Source: an uncultured Bacteroidota bacterium (GTDB taxonomy: Bacteria > Bacteroidota > Bacteroidia > Bacteroidales > P3). From it: DNA of 56,750 bases. Of this stretch, positions 29,009-38,634 are shown piece after piece. Each line of letters begins with the position of its first letter. The first letter of the stretch is position 1. The stretch is from assembly GCA_902775135.1 (NCBI GenBank), contig CACYKY010000007.1, positions 1 through 56,750 of the forward strand, given 5' to 3'. Under the pieces are notes generated by a model. The model was not told the DNA's origin and ran no database searches. It saw only the letters and a list, made by a program, of their open reading frames with translations. The position numbers were made by a program, and so were the translations under genes.

Positions 29009-29160
29009 TAACTCTCTGTCTCGGACGCTTTTGGTTATTTCTCTCACGTCCTTTACGATTTGCAAAGATACGAATTTTTTTGATAACGGAGAATTATTTT
29101 TTTCAACAACGGCATTTTTCCCCCGTTTTCCCCGCTTGCTGACGGGTCAGCAGCTGTCCC

Positions 29161-31620
29161 TCACGCCGGGTCGACGTCATAGATGACGGAAACGCCGCTC
29201 CAGCCTTCATGCTTGGTGAGGTCGTCGCCTATCTGCCGGATGACGCGTTTGGCATCGGCAATGGGTTCCGAACGCTCGAACCGGAGCGTTATCTGTTTGA
29301 TGTACAATCCTCTGATGCGACTCACCAAGGGGTACTCGGGCCCCAGCACACGTCCGGCAAAGGCGCCGCGAAGCTGATGGGCCATCCAGTCGGCGGCATC
29401 ATTGAGGAGGTCGGCATCGCGATGCTTGAGGGTCAGCTCTATGAGTTTGTAGAAGGGCGGGTAGCGGAAGACCCGCCGCTCCTGTATCTGCTCTTCGTAA
29501 AGGCCTTCATAGTCGTTGGCCATCACATTGGCAATGACCTGGTGGTGTGGATTGTAGGTCTGGATGAAGACCTTTCCTTCGGCCCCATGGCGTCCCGCAC
29601 GGCCGGAGACCTGCGTCATCTGCTGGAAGGCACGCTCGAACGATCGGAACGAGGGATAGTTGATGATGTTGTCGGCATTGATGATTCCCACCACACTCAC
29701 GCGCTCGAAATCAAGTCCTTTCGTCACCATCTGCGTACCCACAAGTATGTCTATCCGGCGGTGCTCGAAGTCGGAGAGTATCTCCAGGTATTGGTTCTTC
29801 TGCAGGGTGCTGTCAAGGTCCATCCGCGCCACCTGGGCGTCGGGGAAGAGTATCTGCAGGTCCTCCTCGATGCGCTCCGTCCCCACACCGGTCATCTTCA
29901 GGTGGGTGGAGTGGCAGGCGGGACACTCCGAGGGCACCGGGATGGAATAGCCACAGTAGTGGCACCGGAGCGAGTTGGTGGCTTTGTGATACACCAGCGA
30001 GACGTCGCAATGCACGCAATGCGGCACCTCATGGCAGTCGTCGCACTCCAGCCGCAGCGAGAAGCCTCGGCGGTTCTGGAAGAGTATCACCTGCCGTTTG
30101 TTATCGAGCGCCTCCTTGATGGCGTTGAGTAGCGGTATCGAGAAGTGCCCCTTCACCATCTTCTGGCGATGGGCTTCTTTCATGTCGATACATTCAACCT
30201 TTGGTAGATTATAGCCACCGTAACGTTTTGTTATCGTGGCAAGTCCGTATTTACCAGCAAGGGCGTTGCAGTATGACTCCACGCTGGGGGTGGCGCTGCC
30301 CAATACGGTGCGTGCTCCCCATAGGCGCGCCAGGTAGAGGGCGGCATCGCGGGCATGGTAGCGCGGCGAGGGTTCGTACTGCTTGTAGCTGTTGTCGTGC
30401 TCTTCGTCCACAATGATGAGCTTCAGGTCCTTGAAGGGCAGGAAGATGGCACTCCTGGCGCCCAGCAGCACCTGGTATTGGCCGCTGAGGGTTCGGTGCC
30501 ACACCTCGGTACGTTCGCTGGCGCTGAAGCGCGAGTGGTATACTCCCACACGGTTGCCGAAATAGCGTCGCAGCCTGTTGATAATCTGCGCCGTGAGGGC
30601 TATCTCGGGCAGCAGGAACAGGGCTTGGTGGCCCGCCCGGATGACTTCGTCGATGAGTTTTATATACACCTCCGTCTTGCCGCTGGAGGTGACGCCGTGA
30701 AGCAGATAAGTGCTCGTGGGGCCCTCGCCGCTCAGCAGCGCATACGCCTGCTGCTGCTCGTCGTTGAGCACTATGCTCGAGGGGTCGTTCATTTCGGCAT
30801 CGCTGTAGTCGCGCAAGCGGCTCTCCACACGCTCTTCAATCACGAGCACACCGTTCTTGACAAGTGTCTGCAGGGCTGTGCTTTGGGGCAGCTCGCGTTT
30901 GGCCACCGCCTCCTGTCCGAAATGGGAGAGCTGCATGAACTGCATCATGATCTCCAACTGCTTCACACGTTTCTTCTTCTCCAGTTCGTCGAAGAGGGCC
31001 TTCTGCGCCGCCTCGCCCTCATAGTCGGGCGCCAGGAGCACATAGGCAGCCTTGCGGGGCGTGAAGCGTTGGCGCAGCTCTTCGTCCATCACTACAATCT
31101 CGCGCTCTATCATGCTGCGTATGAGCGGCATAATCTTCTGCACCCCTATGGCCCTGCTGATGTCAACCAGCCGCATCACCGGATGCTCCGTGAGGAGCTG
31201 CACCACCATCATCTCGTATTTGCTGAGGCTCGAGAGCTCGCCGCTGAAGTCGGGATGGATGGCCACAGCGCTCTCGCTGGCCAGCTTCAGCCCTGAAGGC
31301 AGCGCCACAGCCATCACGTCGCCGGGACAGCACATGTAGTAGCGCGCCATCCACTCCCAGAAGTCCATCTGGCGCTCGGTGACGATGGGCTCCGTGTCCA
31401 GCACCGCCATGATATACTTTGTCTTCCATTGCGGCGCCTCCTGGTGGAGCCGACGGACAACGGCGGAGTACATCCGCGCGTTTTTCGCCCCGAACTGCAC
31501 CACTACGCGCGCGCCCACATGCACCTGCCCGTTATACTCCTGTGGCACTCTATATGTGTAGGTGCCAGGCAGATGCAGCGGAAGCAGCACATCGACATAG
31601 TATACCTGAGTCTCGTCCAT
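29161..31620 (-). CDS. priA: Primosomal replication protein N' (PriA helicase)
   Basis: 819 residues. An N-terminal 3'-DNA-binding domain (about 1-110), helicase Walker A GVTSSGKTEVY near residue 310, DEEHD Walker B, and a Cys-rich zinc insertion (CDDCHEVPHCVHC, CHYCGY, CPACHS) that marks PriA. Helicase motifs GTQMVTKGLDFERV and QVSGRAGRHG follow. It restarts stalled replication forks. The gene stands alone between the SRP RNA and a divergent spacer. Confidence 0.96.
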   Translation of the reverse strand: MDETQVYYVDVLLPLHLPGTYTYRVPQEYNGQVHVGARVVVQFGAKNARMYSAVVRRLHQEAPQWKTKYIMAVLDTEPIVTERQMDFWEWMARYYMCCPGDVMAVALPSGLKLASESAVAIHPDFSGELSSLSKYEMMVVQLLTEHPVMRLVDISRAIGVQKIMPLIRSMIEREIVVMDEELRQRFTPRKAAYVLLAPDYEGEAAQKALFDELEKKKRVKQLEIMMQFMQLSHFGQEAVAKRELPQSTALQTLVKNGVLVIEERVESRLRDYSDAEMNDPSSIVLNDEQQQAYALLSGEGPTSTYLLHGVTSSGKTEVYIKLIDEVIRAGHQALFLLPEIALTAQIINRLRRYFGNRVGVYHSRFSASERTEVWHRTLSGQYQVLLGARSAIFLPFKDLKLIIVDEEHDNSYKQYEPSPRYHARDAALYLARLWGARTVLGSATPSVESYCNALAGKYGLATITKRYGGYNLPKVECIDMKEAHRQKMVKGHFSIPLLNAIKEALDNKRQVILFQNRRGFSLRLECDDCHEVPHCVHCDVSLVYHKATNSLRCHYCGYSIPVPSECPACHSTHLKMTGVGTERIEEDLQILFPDAQVARMDLDSTLQKNQYLEILSDFEHRRIDILVGTQMVTKGLDFERVSVVGIINADNIINYPSFRSFERAFQQMTQVSGRAGRHGAEGKVFIQTYNPHHQVIANVMANDYEGLYEEQIQERRVFRYPPFYKLIELTLKHRDADLLNDAADWMAHQLRGAFAGRVLGPEYPLVSRIRGLYIKQITLRFERSEPIADAKRVIRQIGDDLTKHEGWSGVSVIYDVDPA

Positions 31621-32001
31621 TGATGATAAAATGTTCCGTGTGAACGATATTCATAAACGCCCTTCCAGCAAAAAAATTGTGCCCCCAATGGAAAATAATT
31701 ACCCCTCGCCGCAGCCAATCGCCTCCCACCCGCAAGCGCAGCGACTTAAAACTTAACCCCCAAAACTTAGATAACCATTCACAATTCACAATTCACAATT
31801 CCCCACAAGATAAAGCATTTGTCCTCTCACTCCCTCTTACTTCCTTTCACTCCCTTTCACTCCCTCCAAAAAAAATCCCTACTCAGCCACTCAGCCACTC
31901 AGCCACTCACCATTCCCAAACTTTTTTTCACATCTCTGCGCCAAAATCCAGATTTTTTGTGTAAATTTGCATTTTATTTTGGAATCTAATAATATTATTA
32001 T
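31621..32001. other. Divergent priA-argS spacer with repeats
   Basis: No gene is seen in 380 bases. It contains an ATTCACAATTCAC microrepeat (about 31770-31800), one copy of the CACTCCC element (31815-31875) and a tandem of ACTCAGCC units (31883-31912). TAAATTTG at 31962-31969 is a probable argS -7 box. Confidence 0.65.
31815..31875 (+). repeat. CACTCCC dispersed element, copy 1
   Basis: It starts GCATTTGTCCTCTCACTCCC and continues as 10-base units of the form CTTTCACTCC, ending CTCC plus an A run. One base differs from the consensus (CTTACTTC). All six copies in the window share this orientation. Confidence 0.9.
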
Positions 32002-33783
32002 ATGAACATCACAACCACTCTCGTTCAGGCAGTTGCCGACGCACTTGGAAAGCTCTACGGCATTGAGGCCGCACCCGAAAGCATCGTTTTGCAGGATACT
32101 CGCAAGGAATTCAAGGGCGATTACACGCTCGTCGTTTTCCCCTATGTGAAGCAGGCCCGAAAAAGCCCCGAGGCGGTGGCCAACGAGATCGGCGAGGCCG
32201 TGAAAGGCACCACGCCTATGGTGGCTGGGTTCAATGTCATCAAGGGATTCCTCAACTTCGAGATCTCCGACGCCTACTGGACCTCCTTCGTGGCCGAGAA
32301 GGCCAACGACGAGGACTTCGGCCTCACTCATCCCAATGCCGACGAGGCTCCCGTGGTGGTGGAATATTCGTCGCCCAACACCAACAAGCCGCTCCACCTC
32401 GGCCACATCCGCAACAACCTCCTGGGGTGGTCGGTCAGCCAACTCCTGGCAGCCAACGGCGCCAATGTGAAGAAGGTGAACCTCGTCAACGACCGCGGTA
32501 TCCACATCTGCAAGAGCATGCTCGCTTGGCTGCGCTACGGCAACGGCGAAACCCCCGAGAGCACAGGCATGAAGGGCGACCACCTGGTGGGCAAATACTA
32601 TGTGGAGTTCGACAAGCACTACAAGGCCGAAATCAAACAGCTGATGGAGAGTGGGGTAGAGGAGGAGCAGGCCAAGAAGGAGGCTCCCCTCATGGTGGAG
32701 GCTCAGAGCATGCTGAAACGCTGGGAAGAGGGCGACAAAGAGGTCCGCGACCTCTGGGAGAAGATGAACGGATGGGTCTATGCCGGCTTCGACGAGACCT
32801 ACAGCCGTCTGGGTGTCGGCTTCGACAAGATCTACTATGAGTCAAATACCTATCTGCTCGGCAAGGAGCTGGTGCAGAAAGGTCTGGATATGGGTGTGTT
32901 CTACCGCCGCGCCGACGGCGCCGTATGCTGCGACCTCACCGGCGACGGCCTCGACCATAAGGTGCTGCTGCGTTCCGACGGCACTAGCGTCTACATGACG
33001 CAGGACCTCGGTACCGCCCAGCTGCGCCACAACGACTTCGGCGCCGAACGCCTCATCTACGTGGTGGGCAACGAGCAGGACTACCACTTCAAGGTGCTCA
33101 AACTCATTCTCGGCAAACTCGGCTTCGAATGGGCCGACAAGGTCTATCACCTCAGCTACGGTATGGTGGAACTGCCCAACGGCAAGATGAAGAGCCGCGA
33201 GGGTACGGTGGTCGACGCCGACGACCTCATCGACGAGATGGAGCGCACGGCCGAGGAGATGAGCCGCGAGCACGGCAAGAACGACGACTTGAGCCCCGAA
33301 GAGCAGCACCACCTCTACCACATCCTGGCCCTCGGCGCACTCAAATATTTCATCCTCAAGGTCGACCCCACCAAGAATATGCTCTTCAATCCCGCCGAGA
33401 GCATCGACTTCAACGGCAACACCGGCCCCTTCATCCAGTACACCCACGCCCGCATCCGCAGCATCGTGCGCAAGGCAGGCGAGAGTGGGGGAGAGGAGAC
33501 CACCGGCGTGCAGATGAACGACAAGGAGCGCATGGTGGTGAAAGCACTCCATGCCATGCCCGAAACCATACGCCAGGCGGCAGCGGCCTACAGCCCCGCT
33601 ATGGTGGCCAACTACGCCTACGACCTGGCCAAGGCCTTCAACAGTTTCTATCAGGACACGCCCATCCTCAAAGAGGCCGACCCCAAGGTGAAGCATTTCC
33701 GCGTCTCGTTGTGCACCATGGTGGCCAACGCCCTGAAGAACACTATGGCCATCCTCGGCATCGAAGTCCCTGAAAGAATGTAA
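32002..33783 (+). CDS. argS: Arginyl-tRNA synthetase
   Basis: 593 residues of a class I synthetase. The N-terminal Add-1 domain (about 1-110) is followed by the HIGH-equivalent motif HLGH in SSPNTNKPLHLGHIRNN (about 125-141), the KMSK-like GKMKSREGTV near residue 395, and a DALR anticodon-binding domain at the C-terminus (ARIRSIVRKAG onward). It charges tRNA-Arg. The thioesterase gene begins five bases after its stop. Confidence 0.96.
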   Translation: MNITTTLVQAVADALGKLYGIEAAPESIVLQDTRKEFKGDYTLVVFPYVKQARKSPEAVANEIGEAVKGTTPMVAGFNVIKGFLNFEISDAYWTSFVAEKANDEDFGLTHPNADEAPVVVEYSSPNTNKPLHLGHIRNNLLGWSVSQLLAANGANVKKVNLVNDRGIHICKSMLAWLRYGNGETPESTGMKGDHLVGKYYVEFDKHYKAEIKQLMESGVEEEQAKKEAPLMVEAQSMLKRWEEGDKEVRDLWEKMNGWVYAGFDETYSRLGVGFDKIYYESNTYLLGKELVQKGLDMGVFYRRADGAVCCDLTGDGLDHKVLLRSDGTSVYMTQDLGTAQLRHNDFGAERLIYVVGNEQDYHFKVLKLILGKLGFEWADKVYHLSYGMVELPNGKMKSREGTVVDADDLIDEMERTAEEMSREHGKNDDLSPEEQHHLYHILALGALKYFILKVDPTKNMLFNPAESIDFNGNTGPFIQYTHARIRSIVRKAGESGGEETTGVQMNDKERMVVKALHAMPETIRQAAAAYSPAMVANYAYDLAKAFNSFYQDTPILKEADPKVKHFRVSLCTMVANALKNTMAILGIEVPERM

Positions 33784-33788
33784 GTTTT

Positions 33789-34523
33789 ATGGACCTGTTT
33801 GAACAATCAATCGATATCCCGTCCTATCTTTGCGACCGCAAAGACCGTCTCCATCCCTGGGCAGCCGTGAGACTCTGCCAGGAGGTGTCCGAGTTCCACA
33901 GCAAGGCCACAGGCATCGGCTACGAAGATCTCCTGCGCCAAAACCGTATATGGATCATCTCGCGCGCGTACTATATTATATATCGTCGCCCCGAAGCCTT
34001 CGAAAAGGTTATGTTAAGTACATGGTCGCGCGGCAACGACGGTCTTTTTGCTTTCCGCGACTACCGCATGGTCGACGCGGCAGGCGAGACCCTCCTCGCC
34101 GGCACCACCTACTGGCCCATGATCGATTTCGTCACCCGCAAGCCTATACGCCTCAAGGAGGCTATGTCCAGCTACGAATACCGCAACGAGGAAGCCACCA
34201 CCCACAGCGTCCTCGAGCGTCTGCGGCTGCCCGACATGAGTCAGCCGGACGGCCAATTCAACCAGCGCGCGCTCTTTTCACTGATCGACCATGCGCAGCA
34301 TGTCAACAATTCCGAATACGTACGCCTGGCCATCGACAGCATGATGCAAACCGAATTCGATATCGACCGTCCGTTCAGCATCGAGATGAATTATCAGCAC
34401 GAAACGCAACCCGACGACATGCTCTCAGTTTCGCGTAAACAGGACAACGGTGCTACTTTCATCCAAATATCTAATTCTCGTGGACTTAGCGTAGCGGCAA
34501 AAATCACGCCCAACGCCGAATAA
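33789..34523 (+). CDS. Acyl-ACP thioesterase family protein
   Basis: 244 residues with two hotdog halves as in bacterial FatA/FatB-like enzymes. The N-terminal half has the long helix region HPWAAVRLCQEVSEFHSKAT and WIISRAYYIIYRRP; the second half has LIDHAQHVNNSEYVRLAID with the Asn/His pair expected near the active site. It releases free fatty acids from acyl carrier protein. The C-terminus is conserved in size, so it appears intact. Cotranscribed with argS. Confidence 0.85.
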   Translation: MDLFEQSIDIPSYLCDRKDRLHPWAAVRLCQEVSEFHSKATGIGYEDLLRQNRIWIISRAYYIIYRRPEAFEKVMLSTWSRGNDGLFAFRDYRMVDAAGETLLAGTTYWPMIDFVTRKPIRLKEAMSSYEYRNEEATTHSVLERLRLPDMSQPDGQFNQRALFSLIDHAQHVNNSEYVRLAIDSMMQTEFDIDRPFSIEMNYQHETQPDDMLSVSRKQDNGATFIQISNSRGLSVAAKITPNAE

Positions 34524-34833
34524 TCCACGCTTTTCCAACGTCCATAATACCATCATAGCCCTAACTGTTTCTGTATGACCACATTGCATGAATATCGGGG
34601 TTATGTTAAGTAAAAATATTCAAAGAATATATATCCCCCCATCATATTAGAAATGTATATTTAGAATTTTAGAAGAGAAACCAATCCATCGCGCGCAGCA
34701 TGCAAAACCATTCGCATTTGTCCTCTCACTCCCTCTCACTTCCTTTCACTCCCTTTCACTCCCTCCAAAAAAACTAGAACTTAAAACTTATAACTTAGAT
34801 AACTATTAACTATTATCTATTAACTATTCACTA
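34524..34833. other. Convergent spacer between thioesterase and dxs with repeats
   Basis: It holds one CACTCCC element (34714-34773), then AACTTAAAACTTATAACTTA-type repeats (34778-34800) and a CTATTAACTATTATCTATT run (34800-34851) that enters the 3' end of dxs. No gene, tRNA or clear terminator was found. Confidence 0.65.
34714..34773 (+). repeat. CACTCCC dispersed element, copy 2
   Basis: Complete copy beginning GCATTTGTCC, with four 10-base CTCTCACTCC-type units and a terminal A run. It matches the consensus exactly. Confidence 0.9.
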
Positions 34834-36717
34834 TTATCTATTAACTATAACTAAAACCATCTCTTCCTTGTCAATCCCACAGTCGCGTTTCAGCTGCGGC
34901 ACGCCGCCATGCGTGACGAACTCGTCGGGTATGGCGAGGATGGTGATCTTCCCACTCTGCTCGGGATGATGCTCGCAGAAGTATGTCTCCACCGCTTCGC
35001 CGAAACCACCCAGCTTCACCCCGTCCTCTATCGTGACAATCTTCTTGTATCCCTTGGCGGCAATCTCCTCCAGCAGCTGCTCGTCCAGGGGCTTCAGGAA
35101 CCGCATGTCGTATACGGCGGCGGACACGCCCTCCTTCTCCAAGGTTTCGGCGGCGGCCAATGCGTCGTTGCCGGGGAACCCCAGGCTCACAAACGCCACA
35201 TCGCTCCCCTCTCTCACACAGCGCCCCTTCCCTATCTCCATGGGTTTCATGGCACTCTTCCAGTCGCTGTACACGCTGGCGCCACGCGGATAGCGTATCA
35301 CCATGGGCCCGTGTCCCGGCAGCTGCGCCGTGTACATCATGTCGCGTAGCTCGTGGTCGTCCATCGGCGCACATATCGTCAGCCCCGGTATGGGCCTCAG
35401 CGCCGCCAGGTCGAACACGCCGTGATGCGTAGGCCCGTCGTCGCCCACCAGTCCTGCCCTGTCCAGACACAGCACCACAGGGAGGTTCTGCAGCGCCACA
35501 TCGTGGATGATCTGGTCGTAGGCGCGTTGCGCAAACGAGCTGTAGATGTTGCAGAACGGCACCAGCCCCTGCGCGGCCAATCCCGCGGCGAAGGTGACGG
35601 CATGCTGCTCCGAGATACCCACGTCGAATACCCTGTCGGGCATCTTGTCCATCATCAGGTTCAGCGAGCAGCCCGTGGCCATCGCCGGCGTGATGCCCAC
35701 AATGGCGGGGTTCTGCTCCGCCAGCTCTATGATGGTGTGGCCAAACACCTCCTGGAATTTGATGGGCTTGCCCTGCGTGCTCCCCAGTATCTGCTGCCCC
35801 GTGTGGGCGTCGAATTTGCCCGGCGCATGATACACTATGGGGTTCTGCTCGGCTTGCTTCAGCCCCTTGCCCTTGCGGGTAACCACATGCAGCAGCAGCG
35901 GCCCTCCGATGTTCTTCAGCCGCTCCAGTATCTCCGTCAGCCCCTGGATATCGTGTCCGTCCACGGGTCCGAAGTATCTAATCCCCAGGGCCTCGAAGAT
36001 ATTCGGCGTCCCCAGCGCTATGGTCTTCGCCAGACGCGTCATCTTCTGCGCAAAGCCCTTCGACCGCTGCCCGAAGCCCTTGCCGTTGTCCAGCCGCTGC
36101 CACACCTGCTCCTTCAGCTGGTTGTAGCGCGGCGACGAGGTGATGCGCATCAGGTTGTTGTTCAGCCCTCCCACGGCTTTGTCTATCGAGATGCCGTTGT
36201 CGTTGAGTATCACTATGATGTTGGCTTTCGACAGCCCCACGTTGTTCAGCGCCTCGAAGGCCTGCCCTCCCGTCAGCGAGCCGTCGCCAATCACGGCGAT
36301 GTGCTTGCGGGTGTTGTTGCCTTGCATCTTCGACGCCACAGCCATACCCAGCGCCGCGGAGATCGACGTCGAGCTGTGCCCCGTGCCGAAGGCGTCATAC
36401 GGGCTCTCGCTCATCTTCGGAAATCCGCTGATGCCGCCATAGGTGCGCACCGTCTGGAAGGCCTCGCGCCTGCCGGTCAATATCTTGTGCGCATACGACT
36501 GGTGCCCCACATCCCATATCAGCTTGTCGTCGGGGGTGTTGAACACATAGTGCAGCGCCACCGTCAGCTCCACCGTCCCCAGGCTCGAGGCCAGGTGGCC
36601 GGGATGCGTCGAGAGGGTGTCCACGATATATGCGCGCAGCTCATCGGCGATGGCTTGCAGCTCATTCGGTTGCAGTTTCTTCAGGTCGGCGGGACTATTG
36701 ATATCGCGCAGGGTCAT
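34834..36717 (-). CDS. dxs: 1-deoxy-D-xylulose-5-phosphate synthase
   Basis: 627 residues of a transketolase-like enzyme. The TPP-binding GDGSLTGGQAFEALNN is near 145-160, with YFGPVDGHDIQGL in the middle, and the pyrimidine-domain GISEQHAVTFAAGLA near 370. The transketolase C-terminal domain completes it. It condenses pyruvate and glyceraldehyde 3-phosphate in the non-mevalonate isoprenoid pathway. The last bases overlap a CTATTAACTA repeat run, so its C-terminus (MVLVIVNR) is repeat-encoded. It starts 12 bases after the upstream secreted-protein gene. Confidence 0.96.
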   Translation of the reverse strand: MTLRDINSPADLKKLQPNELQAIADELRAYIVDTLSTHPGHLASSLGTVELTVALHYVFNTPDDKLIWDVGHQSYAHKILTGRREAFQTVRTYGGISGFPKMSESPYDAFGTGHSSTSISAALGMAVASKMQGNNTRKHIAVIGDGSLTGGQAFEALNNVGLSKANIIVILNDNGISIDKAVGGLNNNLMRITSSPRYNQLKEQVWQRLDNGKGFGQRSKGFAQKMTRLAKTIALGTPNIFEALGIRYFGPVDGHDIQGLTEILERLKNIGGPLLLHVVTRKGKGLKQAEQNPIVYHAPGKFDAHTGQQILGSTQGKPIKFQEVFGHTIIELAEQNPAIVGITPAMATGCSLNLMMDKMPDRVFDVGISEQHAVTFAAGLAAQGLVPFCNIYSSFAQRAYDQIIHDVALQNLPVVLCLDRAGLVGDDGPTHHGVFDLAALRPIPGLTICAPMDDHELRDMMYTAQLPGHGPMVIRYPRGASVYSDWKSAMKPMEIGKGRCVREGSDVAFVSLGFPGNDALAAAETLEKEGVSAAVYDMRFLKPLDEQLLEEIAAKGYKKIVTIEDGVKLGGFGEAVETYFCEHHPEQSGKITILAIPDEFVTHGGVPQLKRDCGIDKEEMVLVIVNR

Positions 36718-36729
36718 TCTTCTTGGGTC

Positions 36730-37719
36730 TTAGTTTTTGGGGCGTTCTTCAAAGTTGTAGCTCGGCGCCGTTTTCGGCAGCGGCGTGAAGTCCTTGTTCA
36801 GTTTCTTGTCCGTGAGGCGGCCTTGGGCTCCGTTGCGGAGCTCCCATTTGCCGTCAACGAAGGCGTACGCCAGCTCCGTGCCCGACGGCACATAGTACTG
36901 GTACAGCCCCTCCATTCCCGGTATCTGGGCCTCCACCTCGTCAAATATGATCATCTTCTCCTTGTGCTCTTTCACCACGTCCACCGTCCTCGAACGGTTG
37001 GTGCCCTTCACCTTCTCGCGCTTGTGCTCCACCTCCTGCACCGTCTGTGTCTCGTAACTCAGGCTCACCATAGCGTCGTTGGCATACTCCAGCACCACGC
37101 GGCGCTGGTTGCGCATGCGGCGGAACAGCGGGGCGCCAAACTGCGGCTCGCCGCCCTTGATCCACACCGGCTCTATCATCTTCCTGTCCGTGATGTTGTC
37201 CACTCCGTTCCATCCCAGCAGCGTATAGTAGGTCCTGTCGCCGGCCGTCACCTGTATCAGCTCCTGATAGATGGCGCCCAGCCAGTTGTCGGCCGTCAGC
37301 ACCGTCTCCTCGCGGTTCATGATCTCCTCCGACTTGTCGTTCAGCAGCCGGTACACGAACTCCTCCTCTTTCTCGTCGTAGTATTGCACTATCCCGAAGC
37401 ACTCAAACTCTCCGTCGTCCCTGATCACCGCCCACGAGAAGATGCGGAACTTGCCGTCGGGGGCCGTCAGCACCGACACATAGTCGGGCAGCTGCCATTT
37501 CCATCGCTCCGAATCCTCCTCCTCCAGGGCCTTGCTCAGCAGCTGCACGGCCTCCTCCGAGGCCAGGTAGCGCTCGTTGTCCGTCGGCGCTCCCGCTATG
37601 CGCTCTATCAGGCGCGTCAGACGCGACTGGTAGCTCTGCATCAGCGCCTTGTCCTGCGCCGTCGCCACCACGCCCACAGCCATCAGCAGCCCCATTATTG
37701 CAATCCTTTTTATATTCAT
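36730..37719 (-). CDS. Secreted protein of unknown function
   Basis: 329 residues with a signal peptide (MNIKRIAIMGLLMAVGVVATAQ). The mature region is acidic, with Trp-rich beta segments (FRIFSWAVIRDDGEFECFGI, YYTLLGWNGVDNI) and a Lys/Glu-rich hydrophilic stretch near 240-265. I recognise no family. It is probably periplasmic or surface-exposed. It is cotranscribed with dxs downstream, but nothing suggests a role in isoprenoid synthesis. Confidence 0.75.
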   Translation of the reverse strand: MNIKRIAIMGLLMAVGVVATAQDKALMQSYQSRLTRLIERIAGAPTDNERYLASEEAVQLLSKALEEEDSERWKWQLPDYVSVLTAPDGKFRIFSWAVIRDDGEFECFGIVQYYDEKEEEFVYRLLNDKSEEIMNREETVLTADNWLGAIYQELIQVTAGDRTYYTLLGWNGVDNITDRKMIEPVWIKGGEPQFGAPLFRRMRNQRRVVLEYANDAMVSLSYETQTVQEVEHKREKVKGTNRSRTVDVVKEHKEKMIIFDEVEAQIPGMEGLYQYYVPSGTELAYAFVDGKWELRNGAQGRLTDKKLNKDFTPLPKTAPSYNFEERPKN

Positions 37720-37788
37720 ACCATATCTTAACGCAATTGCATCCCTTTTATTGTCACCCCCGCCAAAATTTTCTTCCCCACCCCTCCC

Positions 37789-37888
37789 CTCTCAATCCCT
37801 CTCACTTCCTCTCACTCCCTCCCCAAAAAAACATTCACCATTCACCATTCACAATTCACTTTCACTCCCTTTCACTCCCTCCAAAAAA
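37789..37888 (+). repeat. CACTCCC dispersed element, partial copies
   Basis: Two truncated runs of CTCACTCCC/TTTCACTCCC units (37789-37831 and 37860-37888), each ending in an A run and separated by an ATTCACCATTCAC tract. Confidence 0.75.
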
Positions 37889-37946
37889 AACATTCACAAT
37901 TCACCATTCACTTAAAACTCAAAACTCATCACCAATCCCCAATAAT

Positions 37947-38008
37947 GCATTTGTCCTCTCACTCCCTCTCACTTCCTTTCACTCCCTTTCACTCCCTCCC
38001 CAAAAAAA
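37947..38008 (+). repeat. CACTCCC dispersed element, copy 3
   Basis: Complete copy. About 35 bases before it (starting CTTAAAACTCAAAACTCATC) also precede the copy at 52108, so the two share roughly 100 bases. Confidence 0.9.
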
Positions 38009-38058
38009 CAATTCACAATTCACTATTCACTATTCACAATTCACTGAGAACTTAGAAA

Positions 38059-38352
38059 TCAATTCGTCAGATTAGAGTGATTCGTGGTCCCCCCAAAAAA
38101 CTGCCTGGCTCCAAGGGAGACATGGCCTGCGACGTAAGCAAGGCCTAGAGCAGAGGGCTGGAGCAAACTATTATCTATTATCTATTCTGCCTGACCTTCG
38201 GTCACGGCCTGCGACCGAAGTGGAGCAAACTATTAACTAAAAAAAAGCCCCGCGCCAGCCGAAGAAACAATCCATCGCAAGCGAAGCCCTCGCCCCTGTA
38301 GGGAACCCATAACCGATATCCTCAATTCGTTAGATTAGTGTGATTCGTGGTC
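38059..38352 (+). repeat. Pair of 31-bp ATTCG repeats
   Basis: Copies at 38059-38089 and 38322-38352 begin TCAATTCGT and end GTGATTCGTGGTC, differing at two positions. They flank the two GCCTGCGAC elements. Confidence 0.85.
38101..38232 (+). repeat. CTGCCTG/GCCTGCGAC elements, members 1 and 2
   Basis: Member 1 (about 38101-38167) and member 2 (about 38187-38230) both begin CTGCCTG, contain GGCCTGCGAC and end GGAGCAAACTA. Member 2 has an 8-bp hairpin, CTTCGGTC / GACCGAAG. Member 1 has outer arms GCTCCA / TGGAGC. Related copies lie at 50519 and 50788. Confidence 0.85.
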
Positions 38353-38441
38353 AAACCCCAAGACCCATGCAGAACAAACAACTATTATCTATTATCTATT
38401 ATCTATTAACTATTAACTAAAAAAAAAGCCCCGCGCCAGCC

Positions 38442-38548
38442 AAAATGTGATTTTCGACGCCATTTCGTGTCCGAAAATGTGATTTTTTTGCTATTTTTCT
38501 TGCCGAAAATGTGATTGTTTACTCTATTTGCATTTGTAAAAATGTGAT
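38442..38548 (+). repeat. Four phased AAAATGTGAT decamers
   Basis: AAAATGTGAT occurs at 38442, 38474, 38507 and 38539, with steps of 32, 33 and 32 bases, about three helical turns. Flanks CCG before and T after are partly conserved in copies 2 and 3. The layout suggests cooperative binding by a regulator; none is known here. Confidence 0.8.
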
Positions 38549-38634
38549 ATTCCAACACTTATACATCCGCATTTACACATGCAAACATTTGTTTTATTTT
38601 TTGCCATTATTAGAAGGTGGTGCAAAATACAATG

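Larger units (their letters stand above)
37720..38434. other. Repeat-filled spacer, first half
   Basis: No gene is seen. In order it carries partial CACTCCC copies (37789-37888) with ATTCACAATTCAC tracts, a full copy (37947-38008), an ATTCG repeat (38059-38089), two members of the CTGCCTG/GCCTGCGAC element (about 38100-38232), a second ATTCG repeat (38322-38352), and CTATTATCTATT runs. The phrase AAAAAAGCCCCGCGCCAGCC occurs twice (about 38240 and 38422). Confidence 0.7.

Noticed and set aside
34003..34620. GGTTATGTTAAGTA shared by the thioesterase gene and the spacer after it
   Set aside because: A 14-base match is expected by chance at this window size.
35353..37731. 792-residue plus-strand frame opposite dxs and the secreted protein
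   Set aside because: It spans two well-supported minus-strand genes and has Arg/His/Val-rich shadow composition.
38442..38548. CRISPR array from the regularly spaced AAAATGTGAT boxes
   Set aside because: Repeats are only 10 bases, spacers 22-23 bases, and no cas genes are present.
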